Origin: Cristatella mucedo
Lineage: Eukaryota; Bryozoa; Phylactolaemata; Cristatellidae
Assembly (NCBI GenBank): GCA_009760855.2
Contig: WPIO01000001.1
Location: 4,952,501-5,012,500, forward strand
DNA: 60,000 bases
Reading direction: 5' to 3'
Within the stretch, counting starts at the first letter, position 1; every line of letters begins with the position of its first letter. The notes under the pieces were generated by a model. It was given only the letters and a program-made list of their open reading frames with translations, was not told where the DNA came from and ran no database searches. Below, piece by piece: positions 50,916 to 60,000 of this stretch. Made by a program: the position numbers and the translations under genes.

Positions 50916-50935
50916 TAATTAGTATATAGGAAATG
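50916..50935 (+). promoter_or_regulatory. Start-proximal promoter-like motif (GTATATAGGAAATG)
   Basis: Ends at the ATG of protein F at 50933. Very close to the motif at the orthologous gene of copy 1. Confidence 0.5.
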
Positions 50936-51441
50936 CAAGCAATTTTTGATGTTAGTGACTCAACCCTTGTAACAAGTGCTACAGCACTAAAAGCGTACGT
51001 AGATTATCTTGTTAAATCAAAAATGACATCTTACGATCAACAAACACTTGATTCTGATATCTCATATATGACTGATGCATCAGTTAAGAAATTCTATCTA
51101 GATGAATGGGATATTAAGGCTCAAGAGATAATTACTGCAGGATTATCAGATGTAACAGCAAATCTAGAAACAACAGAGCTAAAGTTGATGCACTTCTAGA
51201 TACACCTGGTGAAATCTCTGGTTACCCAACATGGATTGCATCACAACTTCCAACACTTTCACCTGTTATCTCCGGAGTATCAGGAGTTAAACCAGATATC
51301 TCTGGAATTGTTAAGGATGAATGTTATGCAGTTCTACCTGATTTTTCTGATGGTACAAGTGCAAGACAAAAAGCAACTGCAGCAGCACTAGCAACACAAG
51401 CACAAGCAACAACTGATGCACCTGCAACAACCACTGTATAA
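50933..51441 (+). pseudogene. Conserved element protein F (about 170 aa, one frameshift)
   Basis: MQAIFDVSDSTLVTSATALK, AYVDYLVKSKMTSYDQQT and WDIKAQEIITAGLSDVTANL; a shift near 51175 is followed by LLDTPGEISGYPTWIASQL, SGVSGVKPDISGIVKDE and an Ala/Thr-rich C-terminus ending ATTTV. Matches copy 1 (14985-15277) until that copy is cut by a LINE fragment. No known domain recognised; position after the polymerase block suggests a DNA-binding or virion protein. Confidence 0.7.
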
Positions 51442-51484
51442 AACTAATTTAAATTAAAACAAAATAAAAACACTATTATAGAAA

Positions 51485-51876
51485 ATGTTTTCTGTTGAAA
51501 CAAAAGGAAAAGACTGTCTTGAAGAAGTACAAGGTCAAAAATATTCAAACTTTAAAATCTGTTCTTATCCAATGGTTAGAATTGAAGACATTAGATCAAC
51601 ACTGTTAGATGCTGTAAAACTAGTACTAGAATATAAAGCTCTAAGGATCAACCACTCTGAACCAGAGATCGCTAATATATTTAGTAAAGTTAGAGACGGT
51701 TTACTCTTTGAAGAGTTCCTCAAAGACTTAAACATAGAAAAAATAAATAGTATGAAGTCTGAAGCTTACTCTAAAAAATAGAACTAACTAAACAAATAAA
51801 GAAAGAAATAGATACAGGAAAGAGCTGTGATCTACCAGAAGAATTGATTAAAGAGACAACGGATTTGAAGATTTAG
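51485..51876 (+). CDS. Unknown element protein H
   Basis: MFSVETKGKDCLEEVQGQKY, then IEDIRSTLLDAVKLVLEYKA and a charged helical end; the frame stops at 51781 but an adjacent frame (TKQIKKEIDTGKSCDLPEEL) stays open to 51876, suggesting one frameshift. Preceded by ATTATAGAAAATG. It converges on the minus-strand gene ending at 51873, overlapping by four bases. No family recognised. Confidence 0.55.
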
Positions 51877-53214
51877 ACATCACTAGGAGGATCACCAAAA
51901 GGTATACTAGTAGTATCAGTTGTAGGTGCAGGTGTTGTATCAGTTGTAGGTGCAGGTGTAAATGTAAGTATTGCATCGGTTATAAGTGTTGTATCAAGTA
52001 TTGGTGTTGGCATAGGTGTTGCATCTGTTATAGGTAATATATCATTAATATTAATGACATCAATCCCAGGTCCATATCCCAATCCAGGTGTAAATGTAGA
52101 TGTAGGATCATTCGATCTTCCTTTAGAATAGAAAACATTTTTTACAAATTCAATTTCAATTGTATCTAAAGAATTTGGATTTTCTATTTTTTAAAAGTTA
52201 GCGTAGAAATAAGAGTAGAAGGAACTGTATAAGGATAAGAAAATCAAATATGTATATATGTCATTCCATCATTAAGTTTAAATATATAAACATTTTCAAT
52301 AGTATCAAGAACTATAATTCCATGTTTAATTGAATAATAATAACTTAAACCTATTTTATAAAAATAACGCATATCACCAAATAGAAATGTTTGTTTTATA
52401 CTACGAATTAAAAGATCTCCATCTACTTTATACTTTGTACTTAATTAAACAGTTGTATTAACAAGATAAACATCGGAATAACCATAAACATTAGATACAT
52501 AAACTCTTTTATGTAAACTAGTAGTTTTATGACCAAAAGAGTAATTAATTAAATCATTTCCATAAGTTTTATATGAACCACCAGTACTTCTTTCATTATA
52601 CTGTTGAAGATTTATTATGGCTTTAAATTAATTTGGATTTCTTATGTTAGTATCTGATAATTTAGTTAAGATTAAATTAGCATTATTAGAAAAAGAAGAA
52701 AATACTCGTCTTGGAATTTCAATATTAACTACACTATTTACAATTAAATTGTTAAGATATTCAATATAAGTAGTTCTATTAATAATCTTACTAAAATTTG
52801 GATTGTCTCCACATTTTAAGTAGACGTTCAAAGTTAGTGCTAGAAATTATATCGTTTGGTTTATGAATATCACTATTTCTTTTCCTTTTTTAACTATTTA
52901 TAATCATTGTTAAACTACTAACAAATAAGTTTTCATTTATTGTTTGAACATCATAATTATATGAATCAAATTTTGTACCAATATATTTTTTGTTGAAACA
53001 TTTCTATTATTAGGATCTAAAACATTACCATATTTCTTTTCTTTTGCAGATAAATCACTTATTATATGTTGATCTGAATCCTTTCTTAGATAATTACTAT
53101 AAGTAAACTCTTATTAACTATTTCTAAGCTATCAACTGTTTCTCCAACATTTTTTATTCTATTTGAATCAAAATTCAATGTTCCATTCATTTCTAATTCC
53201 TTTCTAGAAAGCAT
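51873..53214 (-). pseudogene. Second fibre/structural-like protein
   Basis: Starts MLSRKELEMNGTLNFDSNRI and KNVGETVDSLEIVNKS, a tail-fibre-type motif, then KDSDQHIISDLSAKEKKYG, INRTTYIEYLNNLIVNS, a Tyr-rich segment and a C-terminus with FTPGLGYGPGIDVININD and PAPTTDTTPAPTTDTT repeats. Broken by several shifts. The N-terminal repeat ties it to the neighbouring fibre-like gene; it is likely a virion surface or vertex protein, but this rests on motif resemblance. Confidence 0.55.
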
Positions 53215-53215
53215 A

Positions 53216-55018
53216 TTATGTTAATGCTATATAAACATTAATTATTAAAATTGTTCTATACAAATTTTGCGATCCTTTGAAATCTTCAGAAATTACTAGT
53301 TTTTTATTTTCATCAAGAAAATAGCTTCCATGTAATGAATTTGGGTTATAAACATAATTAGATGTAACAAATGATGGAAGTTTAAGTATCTTTTTGCCAA
53401 AATTATTGATATTTTGGTAAATAACTGATCTACCATCATTTGTTAAGTATAAATCTGTTGATTCAAATGTTGGTAATAATATAAAAGATCCTCTATTAAT
53501 TATAATATCATATGTATCTTCTATGAAGGTGTTATCTTGTTTTAAAACTCTAATAAATTTAAAAGTAAAACCGTCATCAGATAATTTAAATCTTGGATAA
53601 AACTGTACAACAGCAACATTACCCTAATATATTCCATTTAAAGAACCACGATTAACACTATCATTAGGATTAACAGGATCATTTACAATTCTAATAGACA
53701 TTTTTCGCATGTCTTCCATTAACTATTTCACCATTTAAACAAAGAAAATTTGCATACAAATAAGCTTTATCAGGAACATCATTAAAATCAACAGTAGGAT
53801 TAGTTACGCTAATACTTCCATTTACAGTTAAATTTCCACTCATTGTTCGACCATAAATTGCTAATTTAGTATCGGCATAATCTTTCGTTGCAGCATCAAT
53901 AGGACTAATAGGATTAGCAAGATCTACTAACCTGTGATTGTTCATATCAATATCTCCATCAGAAGTAGTTGATCTAGAAGCCGTTGTAACAAAGTTCGTA
54001 TCTATATATTTTCTATTTACAACATCTCCAACATCAATAGGATCACCTAAGTTCTTTATCAAGTTACCATTCGCACTTAAATTACCATTAAGTATATCAC
54101 CAGTTCTTCTAATATAGTTTTATGCATTACTTCCTTTTTTCTATAACCTAACATTTCTATACAATACTAACAAGAAAATCTATATAACTAATTCTACTTG
54201 CAACAGTAAACTTATCAACAGCATAAGTACAACTTCCATAAATATTAATTATTAAATCTATAGTAGCACTAGCACCATATGTATTATCACTAGTCAAATC
54301 TAAGTTAGCATTAGTTTTATCAGTTGCATACATAATACCAGATACCATACTAAAGTTAGGTAAAGTACCAGGAAAGAATATTTTAAGATTAGTTATGAAA
54401 CTTAACTTCCTTCGTGTTTCTTGTTCTATAATTGGAAAATCACCTGGTGTAATTTTTGCAATGAATAAGAAGATCCACTACTACCATTAGCAGTAATATT
54501 AAGACCTAACATGTCAAGTTTAAATAAACTAGGATAAGTATTAGAAGTCAATCCTAAATATCTAAATCCTACTTGTTTATTATTATCAACATATTGTTTT
54601 GTTACAACATCAGAATCTTTTAAGTTTATACAATTTGTTTCCCATTTATATGCTTGCTGTAGCTTTACCTTGATACATTTGTCATAATTTTTAATAATCC
54701 ATAATTTATAACTTTATAAGGTCTTAAATCACCATAAACAGCACCATCGGCAGAATTACCTGATATACCAACAACATTCTTACAATTCAGTTGTGACATT
54801 GCTTTTGCATCTTTTTTAGGTAATAAATTAGATAAACTTGAAACTCTTGCTAATTCACCAGTAGCATTAGAAATAACACTACCACCAACATTTAAACTAA
54901 GAACATAATCTAATATTATTGCATCTTCATCATTAACAGGAAGGCCTAAGTTACTTACTCTATTTTTATTTGCATCAAGATCAGTATAACGATTTCCATT
55001 AATCTTAGTACTTTTTCA
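53216..55018 (-). pseudogene. Fibre-like protein with phage-tail-type repeats
   Basis: Repeats of the form N..(I/V).NL..P....DA...(Y)..: NRVSNLGLPVNDEDAIILDY near the start, DSDVVTKQYVDNN, then IKNLGDPIDVGDVVNRKYID and RLVDLANPISPIDAATKDYA with MSGNLTVNGSISVTNPTVDF (53691-54062), and IRIVNDPVNPNDSVNRGSLN with a beta-rich tail (FTFKFIRVLKQDN, GSFILLPTFE). Such repeats are typical of trimeric tail fibres and spikes of phages and some large viruses. About 600 codons, split by at least four shifts or stops. Start not fixed (about 55018). It is transcribed away from the gene at 55033. Confidence 0.65.
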
Positions 55019-55032
55019 CTTACTTATTATAT

Positions 55033-55574
55033 ATGAATAATAACAAAGGTAAAGGAGTTTCTGAAGATATAAAAGAAGGGGTTAGTACAACCAAAGAAGT
55101 TGTACCAGGTGTTACAACTGCAACTGAAGTTGGTTCAAAAGCAGTGATAAAAGTAGCGCCTAAAATTGCAATGAAACTATCCTAACACGCGTCAAACAAG
55201 ATAGCAAAGATAGTTCCAAAAGTATTACAATCATTTAAAATTATTGGAAGTACTAATCAAGCTCAAGGTGGATTTTTAGCTGGAGTTACAGGAATAGTAG
55301 ATCTAAGACTATTTATAAGAGAAATTGTCGACGATATTGCTTCAGGAAAATACGGACAAGTCTTCTGGAAAGCAATGGCAGAAAAAAAGGACTTTCAAAA
55401 ATGTTTGCGTCATTAGAATTAGTTTATTATATAATTGAAATACTACTTGAAGCAGAAAAGTCAAATTGTGAGTGGTATTTGAATCCAAGTAAGTTTTTAT
55501 CTGATGTTTTTGGGGAAGAAGTTACTTGGGCGGGCTACACAATTAAACCCTTTAGCATGGAAGAACTTTCTTAA
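55033..55574 (+). pseudogene. Unknown element protein with Val/Thr-rich N-terminus
   Basis: Begins with KGKGVSEDIKEGVSTTKEVV, has an in-frame stop near 55183, continues NKIAKIVPKVLQSFKIIGST and FLAGVTGIVDLRLFIREIVD, then after a shift LELVYYIIEILLEAEKSN and ends EELS. The position and amphipathic helices fit a minor virion protein. Preceded by TTATATATGAAT. No family recognised. Confidence 0.5.
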
Positions 55575-55575
55575 A

Positions 55576-56131
55576 ATGAGATCGGGTGTTATACTCCCAG
55601 CAATTCCAGCTATTATAGCTAGTATAGCATCTATTGTTGGCACAGTAGGATTAGCAATTTCGAGAGGTGTCACTGTTGCTGGATTGATTGAGAAAATAGT
55701 AGATTCAACGATGTATACAGAACGTTCTCCACCTATGTACACCTACAAGGAAAGACTTTATGCTTTGAGTCTGCAGAGTGAAAGATTAAAGAATGCTATT
55801 ACTGATATTAGAAATATGATAGAACTACCGAATGAAGGAGTAGATATTGATTTATCTGATAGGGTTATGAATTCAGAAGTCAATAACAGATTGACTTACA
55901 TAAGAATAGGAAAGAAACTTGTGGAAAATGGAGGAGTCTCATAGAGTGAAGATTTAAAACGAGATAAGAAAAGTTGAAGCTAGTAAAATAGATGGAATTA
56001 AAAATTGCGATTATAAAGCGGAGTCAGCTATTTTGTTGAGTAATCTATTTGCACAAGGTAAAAATCAAGAAGAAATATATAGAGAAGTATTACAATTACG
56101 CGATGAGTTAGAGAAAAGTTGTCGCAACTAA
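55576..56131 (+). pseudogene. Element membrane/coiled-coil protein
   Basis: Start MRSGVILPAIPAIIASIASI leads into a hydrophobic, glycine/alanine-rich segment (VGTVGLAISRGVTVAGLIE), the kind seen in membrane-active minor capsid proteins, followed by a long charged helix (YALSLQSERLKNAITDIRNM). A stop at 55942 is followed in another frame by ESAILLSNLFAQGKNQEEIY and LQLRDELEKSC to 56131. It overlaps the end of the HNH-AP2 gene on the other strand by four bases. Confidence 0.55.
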
Positions 56132-56689
56132 TAGTCACTGTAACTAACTAGTTTGTTGTCTTCTGTAAGTGTATAATCGAAATTCAATCTAGCAAATTCA
56201 AGATAAAGTCGAATTGCTTCTAAATCTCCAACTTTTGCTGCGTTTTCTGCAGAATCAAAATAACCCAAATGATTTTGTTGTTTATCCATTGTGATATAAG
56301 ATTGCCATTTATTATTATTTGTATTCCAAAAAACTCCTATAAAATTAGAAGTACTATCATTTCGTTTTCTTCTATTTACCATTCTCTGAAGCAGTAGCTA
56401 ATCTTAGATTGCTTATTCTATTATCTAATTTATTTAAGTTAATATGATCAAGTTGAAAGATAGGTATTTCTTTGTAAATTATAAGCCAAACCAAGCGATG
56501 TGCCTTAAATGATTTTTTATCTATTGGTATTAATTTATATTCACAACTGTATATTGAACCTGCCTCACTACCAGCTGTTGCAGATACTGTTCTATTTTCT
56601 TTCCATGTAAATTTGCCGGTAAAAACGTTATAGTCTAAAAATTCCATTACTCTTTCTCTGAAAGCAGTAGCATCCTTATCCAAAGACAT
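56128..56689 (-). pseudogene. HNH endonuclease with AP2 DNA-binding domain (one frameshift)
   Basis: The N-terminal frame (56372-56689) has LDYNVFTGKFTWKENR and the HNH core HRLVWLIIYKEIPIFQLDHI with NRISNLRLATASEN. A shift near 56380 moves to the frame with the AP2 domain (NFIGVFWNTNNNKWQSYITM, HLGYFDSAENAA, FARLNFDY). This is the standard arrangement of phage-type HNH-AP2 homing endonucleases, also carried by large DNA viruses and virophages. Preceded by GTATACAGAAATG. It is probably a selfish gene inside the element rather than part of its replication machinery. Confidence 0.85.
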
Positions 56690-56743
56690 TTCTGTATACT
56701 GTTTTTTATCTGTTTAAAATAATATTATTCATTAACACATATA

Positions 56744-56881
56744 TCAAATACTTTTCTCTCTAATTCTCAGTTCATATTTTAAATCATTTATCAATTGTAT
56801 TATTTCATTTGCTTGAGTAACTCCATTCATTAAAATTTCATTACATTCAGCAATAGTTTCAAAAATTCTTTCTGTTTCCAT
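56744..56881 (-). CDS. Small helical ORF (45 aa)
   Basis: METERIFETIAECNEILMNG and IIQLINDLKYELRIREKSI, predicted coiled coil, uninterrupted and preceded by TTATATAATGG. Shorter than the scan limit. Function unknown. Confidence 0.45.
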   Translation of the reverse strand: METERIFETIAECNEILMNGVTQANEIIQLINDLKYELRIREKSI

Positions 56882-56917
56882 TATATAAAATAACTTTTTT
56901 ATCATTTAATATATGGA

Positions 56918-57780
56918 ATGTCGTATTTTGGAGTAAAACTTTCTCTCTCAGAATATCAAGTCAAACTAATACACAACTCAAAATAACCAATTTCTGTAAA
57001 GCTAAAACATTAAGACTTATCTGGCACTGTTCCAATCTTTGTTACTAATACTCAACTAAACCTAATTGAAAAGTGTAAAGCAAAAGGAATTGGAATGCAA
57101 TTGAATATCAAAGTCTTATAAAACTTAAACAAAATGGAAGACAAGGTTCTGGAATTGTTGATTTCATTAACAAACTTACTGGTGGAAGAGAACTTCACAT
57201 GAAATTGCCTGAAGGAGTTAAAAGTGAAGAGGTTCATTACGGAAGTTTTAACAATACAGAAAAATATTCATATGTCAGGCTAGGTACTAAGTTCAATCAA
57301 AGAATGAATGAGGGCTACGAGGGAATTAATGACTTAGATAACAAAGCACTTATCCACGATAGTCTTTACACAGAAACTTCATCAATGTCAGAACCTAAAC
57401 GAACAGAGATACAAAATTTATCTGATCTGGTACTTGCAGAGTCTGCAGCTAGTATTGCTCTTGATCCTATACAACCTAACTATGATCGTAACGATGCAAA
57501 AACATTGGCAGCAATTATGGCAGCAAAAGCCAAGTTAGGTTTGGGTATCGGTGGAGTGTTGAATGATTCATTTGCAACCGACTTTCTAAAAGATAAAGTA
57601 TCAAATCTTGCTAGTCAAAATAAGATAAAAAACTATGCTTGTGGAATAGTTGATAGGATGCTAGATATCACGGGAAAAAGGATATACAGAATTAACGAAT
57701 CTAATTTTTATTTTGCTTATTGTCTTATGTGTTTTTTGTTCTGTTTATTGTTTTTTATGTCTAATAATAAGCTGGATTGA
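56918..57780 (+). pseudogene. Minor-capsid-like protein with phospholipase A2-like domain
   Basis: The N-terminal region has the short repeated module (LSLSEYQVKL, TNTQLNLIEKCKAKGIGMQL, QNGRQGSGIVDFINKLTGG) common in Polinton/adintovirus minor capsid proteins; it is broken by stops near 56980-57115. From 57199 the frame is open: RLGTKFNQRMNEGYEGINDL, DNKALIHDSLY (the PLA2-like His-Asp pair) and LSDLVLAESAA. The usual Cys before the His-Asp pair appears replaced (NKALIHD). A hydrophobic C-terminal segment (FAYCLMCFLFCLLFF) precedes the stop. Parvovirus-type PLA2-like domains help virions leave endosomes; this role is by analogy only. The last 20 bases overlap the 3-prime end of the next gene. 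Confidence 0.75.
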
Positions 57781-58244
57781 ATTCACTTCTCTTAACAACA
57801 CTATTAACTTTAACTTGATCTAGTTTCAATTTAATATTAAGTCTCTCTTCAGAATTATAAGTATCTGTAGTTACATAACGTCCATCAAGAATACAAGTAA
57901 TAGCAAAGTCATTACCAGGCTTTTGAATTACATCAGCAACACCACTGAATTTTAGTTGTTTGTTCTTTTGGTCAAAGAATATAATTGGTTTGCTACCAAA
58001 ATCTGTTCTTACTCCAATAGTTAAACGTTGAGATAAACCGTATCCACTGTATTCAAGTTTCATACTTGCTATATTGACAATATCTTCAAGTGCTGGTCTC
58101 ATATCTTCAGAGATATAGATATATGCATTAAAGTAAAATTTAGAATCTTTAGTAATTTTCTCTTCAATATTAACACGAGCAGGTTTTCCTTTTGGGATGA
58201 CAACAGCAGAATTTTCAAGTACAACACATTTTTTTATTATCCAT
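57761..58244 (-). pseudogene. Beta-rich structural-like protein
   Basis: Open from 58102 to 57761 (DIVNIASMKLEYSGYGLSQR, LTIGVRTDFGSKPIIFFDQK, FAITCILDGRYVTTDTYN, ending EFNPAYY). Coding similarity extends upstream in another frame (VVLENSAVVIPKGKPARVNI), with the mismatch at an A-run next to the ATG at 58244. Predicted as alternating beta strands, so a single-jelly-roll or vertex protein is possible; no family can be named. Start preceded by CATATATAGAAATGG. Confidence 0.5.
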
Positions 58245-58258
58245 TTCTATATATGGAA
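58245..58258 (-). promoter_or_regulatory. Start-proximal promoter-like motif (CCATATATAGAAATGG)
   Basis: Directly upstream of the ATG at 58244 on the minus strand; a clear instance of the shared element motif. Confidence 0.5.
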
Positions 58259-58273
58259 AAGAAAATGTTTAAA

Positions 58274-58690
58274 TTAAATTAATAATTGCATTGTCGTTCC
58301 AAAATCTGTTTCTTGCATTAGTTTTAGAAAGATTAAGCATCTTCTTCCACAATCTGTTTGATTGTATTCTTGTTGCATAAATGTTTGAAAGCTTGGTATT
58401 ACATCAGAATAATTTATTGCTTCTGGCATTGGTGGAGCTCCAAATTAATCAAAGTAAAAACATTGCTTTCCTTGTTTTTTAAGTGCTACCCAGTGATAGA
58501 TTGCAAGATTTGATTCTCCTGTATTACAAATGAGACATTCGTTTTCTAGTGGTTTTGTTGTTAGTTCATCTCTGGCAAAGACACCTCTTAAAGTTTTGTA
58601 TATCTTACTCTTTTAAATAATTATTTATTTCTAGATCTGTTAGTGGTGTTGATTTTACTTTTTTAGTTTGTCGATAGTCTTTTTTAATTC
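58274..58690 (-). pseudogene. Adenovirus-type maturation cysteine protease (broken)
   Basis: Landmarks of the C5/Ulp1-like protease of Polintons and adintoviruses: PLTDLEINNYL at the N-terminal side (about 58650), LRGVFARDELTTKPLENECL, the catalytic His in YHWVALKKQGKQC, Asp in FYFD (followed by a stop before FGAPPMPEAINYSD), Gln in QEYNQTDCG and Cys in DCGRRCLIFLK. Order and spacing match the family. One stop and at least one shift break it. The protein would cleave capsid and core precursors during maturation. The zinc-finger gene lies just upstream. Confidence 0.85.
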
Positions 58691-58713
58691 AGCAAGTATT
58701 TGTTGTTTATCTT

Positions 58714-58985
58714 CTATAATCCTCCTTTTTTGCCATGTGCTAGTACTCCTGTTCCAAGTTTCTTTCCATGTGCTAGTACTCCTGTTCCTTTTTTACCATG
58801 TGATAGAACTCCTTCTCCGACATTAACTGGTGTACTTCTTAGTTTGACAAACTTTGATTTCTTACTTCCACAAATAGTGCAAGCACCTTTTTCCATTCCC
58901 TTAATCCTTTTGTACTATCTACCTCAACATACTCTTCATGAATTGTATCAGTTGGTTTTTTACACTTAAAACAATACATTTCCAT
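58714..58985 (-). pseudogene. DUF5679-like zinc-ribbon protein
   Basis: MEMYCFKCKKPTDTIHEEYV then, after a shift near 58890, MEKGACTICGSKKSKFVKLR: two CxxC pairs (CFKC, CTIC) spaced like DUF5679, a short zinc-ribbon family often found in Polinton-like viruses near the protease. The tail has repeats of GVLAHGKK (three, one as GVLSHGKK), a Gly/Lys-rich, DNA-packaging-like sequence. Start preceded by TTATAATAGATATGGAAATG. Confidence 0.7.
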
Positions 58986-59005
58986 ATCTATTATAATAAA
59001 GAAAA

Positions 59006-59846
59006 ATGTCGTTAAGCGTTAGAGCTTTTAATTTTAGACAAGATGTTGATACTGGACAAAAAGAACGATTGCCTTAAGTACCTATTAGAGCATTAGAACT
59101 TGGACCAAGTGGTGCAGGTAAATCACAATTAGTTATGAATTGGATATTTTATGGAATGTTAAATTATGATACTTGTACAATAATTGCTTCAAGTTTAGAT
59201 CAAAAGTTTTACCGTGGTCTTATGTCAATGACTAAAGAAAATCATTCTTATGTTTGGGTAAATGGTGCGTATAGTATGCCAGATGTTGATTCTTATAAGA
59301 ATTGTAAGAATGTTGTTGTACTAGATAATTTGTTGACAGAAGACCAATAAAAAAATCTTGGACTATTTTACTCGTGGAAGACATAAAGGGTTGAACATAT
59401 TTTATCTTGCTCAAGGATTTACTCCTAGAAAAGAAATATGAAACAACGTAAGTATGATTATAATCTTTAAACAAAATAGTACTGATATAGAATAAATTCG
59501 TGATGTATATGTTGGTGATATAGACAAGAGACAATTTAAAGAATGGGTTAACTCTTGTACTAAAAATAGATTTGGATATTGTGTTGTTGACTTAACTAAA
59601 ACTGAATAAGAAGGGAGATTTTGGTCTGTTGATACTACAGGAAAACAACTAATAACTATGATTAATGGAAAGTTATACGCAAGTCCAAATAAACCTTACA
59701 GAGGAAGTGCTCAAGAAGCATTAGACTTAGAAAATAAACTTAATAACTTGGAAAGTGTACGTGTTACTATCATACTTAATAACAGTCAAGAAATACAAAG
59801 AATTGAAGGAGAAATGGCAACAAGGGATAGAATAGAACATGAATAA
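59006..59846 (+). pseudogene. A32/FtsK-type genome packaging ATPase (broken)
   Basis: Walker A GPSGAGKSQLVMNW at about 59108-59150 and Walker B NVVVLDNLL at about 59310-59338, with the downstream YFTRGRHKGLNIFYLAQ region after a shift at 59345. Further stops occur near 59438 and 59493. The C-terminal part (59658-59846) includes NGKLYASPNKPYRGSAQEAL. This ATPase pumps the genome into the capsid in Polintons, virophages and large DNA viruses. It diverges from the DUF5679-like gene across a 20-bp gap. About 280 codons, near the usual size. Confidence 0.85.
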
Positions 59847-59849
59847 ATG

Positions 59850-60000
59850 AACGTGCATTAGAAAGATAAAACCGATAATTCAGGTAATGTTATTATTGAT
59901 AAACTAAAAAAGTTAGACCTAAACTTGCAATTCAAATGGAACAAAGTGAACAAATGAAAAAAGTATTAGAACAAAAAGCACCTACAAATATTTTTAGTAT
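59850..60000 (+). other. Probable coding fragment at the window edge
   Basis: Lysine/glutamine-rich frames (LAIQMEQSEQMKKVLEQKAP near 59920-59990) suggest the end of the ATPase or the next gene; cut by the window. Confidence 0.3.

Larger units (their letters stand above)
47009..60000 (+). mobile_element. Polinton/adintovirus-type element, copy 2 (continues past the window)
   Basis: At least 13 kb of AT-rich virus-like DNA. Order from the left end: 171-bp palindrome, protein A, polymerase, proteins E1, E2, F and H on +; two fibre-like genes on -; two plus-strand genes; HNH-AP2 on -; PLA2-domain minor-capsid-like gene on +; beta-rich protein, protease and DUF5679-like protein on -; packaging ATPase on +. 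The set of polymerase, Ad-type protease and A32-type ATPase defines the Polinton/adintovirus group. Integrase and major capsid genes are not seen and would have to lie beyond 60000 or be absent. Nearly every gene has a stop or shift, and a SINE has landed at the polymerase start. Relative to copy 1 it is a distinct but related lineage. Confidence 0.9.

Noticed and set aside
53216-55018. Bacteriophage contamination
   Set aside because: The fibre-like gene is embedded between eukaryote-type viral genes, shares their AT content and decay, and the element contains a host SINE.
59006-59846. In-frame TAA/TGA codons in the ATPase at positions where Gln or Arg would fit, suggesting an altered genetic code
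   Set aside because: In the polymerase of the same copy, stops fall at Tyr, Trp, Cys or Leu positions and are mixed with frameshifts, which fits ordinary decay rather than a reassigned codon.

Overview
The window is nuclear DNA of an animal, almost certainly an invertebrate. Spliced genes are interrupted by introns and carry GT/AG junctions in consistent phase. LINE and tRNA-derived SINE copies, long (GA)n, (AC)n and (TA)n tracts and a 23-bp minisatellite fill the non-coding part. The species cannot be named from the sequence.

Host genes. PSMG1 (proteasome assembly chaperone 1) lies on + in six exons from 1613 to 12438, and every intron phase agrees. A CpG-rich exon on - (1045-1348) starts 264 bp from the PSMG1 start codon, so the two probably share a divergent promoter. 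CUL5 (cullin-5) lies on -, with 16 exons recognised between 40516 and 23305. Its very N-terminal exon(s) were not securely found. PSMG1 and CUL5 converge.

Virus-like elements. Two AT-rich, decayed copies of a Polinton/adintovirus-type DNA virus (protein-primed family B polymerase) occupy 14000-19759 and 47009 to beyond 60000. Copy 1 is 5.76 kb, complete at both ends, and lies between the two convergent host genes. Its ends are inverted copies of an imperfect palindrome of about 120 bp, flanked by a 5-bp direct repeat. It keeps the replication genes but no recognisable capsid, protease or ATPase gene. Copy 2 starts with a different 171-bp palindrome at the same position relative to the first gene. 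It carries the replication block, two fibre-like proteins with phage-tail-type repeats, a membrane-type protein, an HNH-AP2 endonuclease, a minor-capsid-like protein with a phospholipase A2-like domain, a beta-rich protein, an adenovirus-type cysteine protease with a DUF5679-like zinc protein, and an A32/FtsK-type packaging ATPase. No integrase or major capsid gene is seen before the window ends. Both copies carry stops and frameshifts. Their genes share an AT-rich motif of the form TATATAGRAAATG right at the start codon.

Other repeats. There are two LINE families: an APE/RT element on - at 9070-11700 with two partial copies, and a second family with RT at 42130-43375 and 36172-38140 plus several solitary 3-prime tails. 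The SINE shares its 3-prime tail with LINE family 2. There is also a hAT-like non-autonomous element (20425-21402), a 236-bp fold-back (45085-45320) and a 15-copy 23-bp minisatellite (35621-35965).
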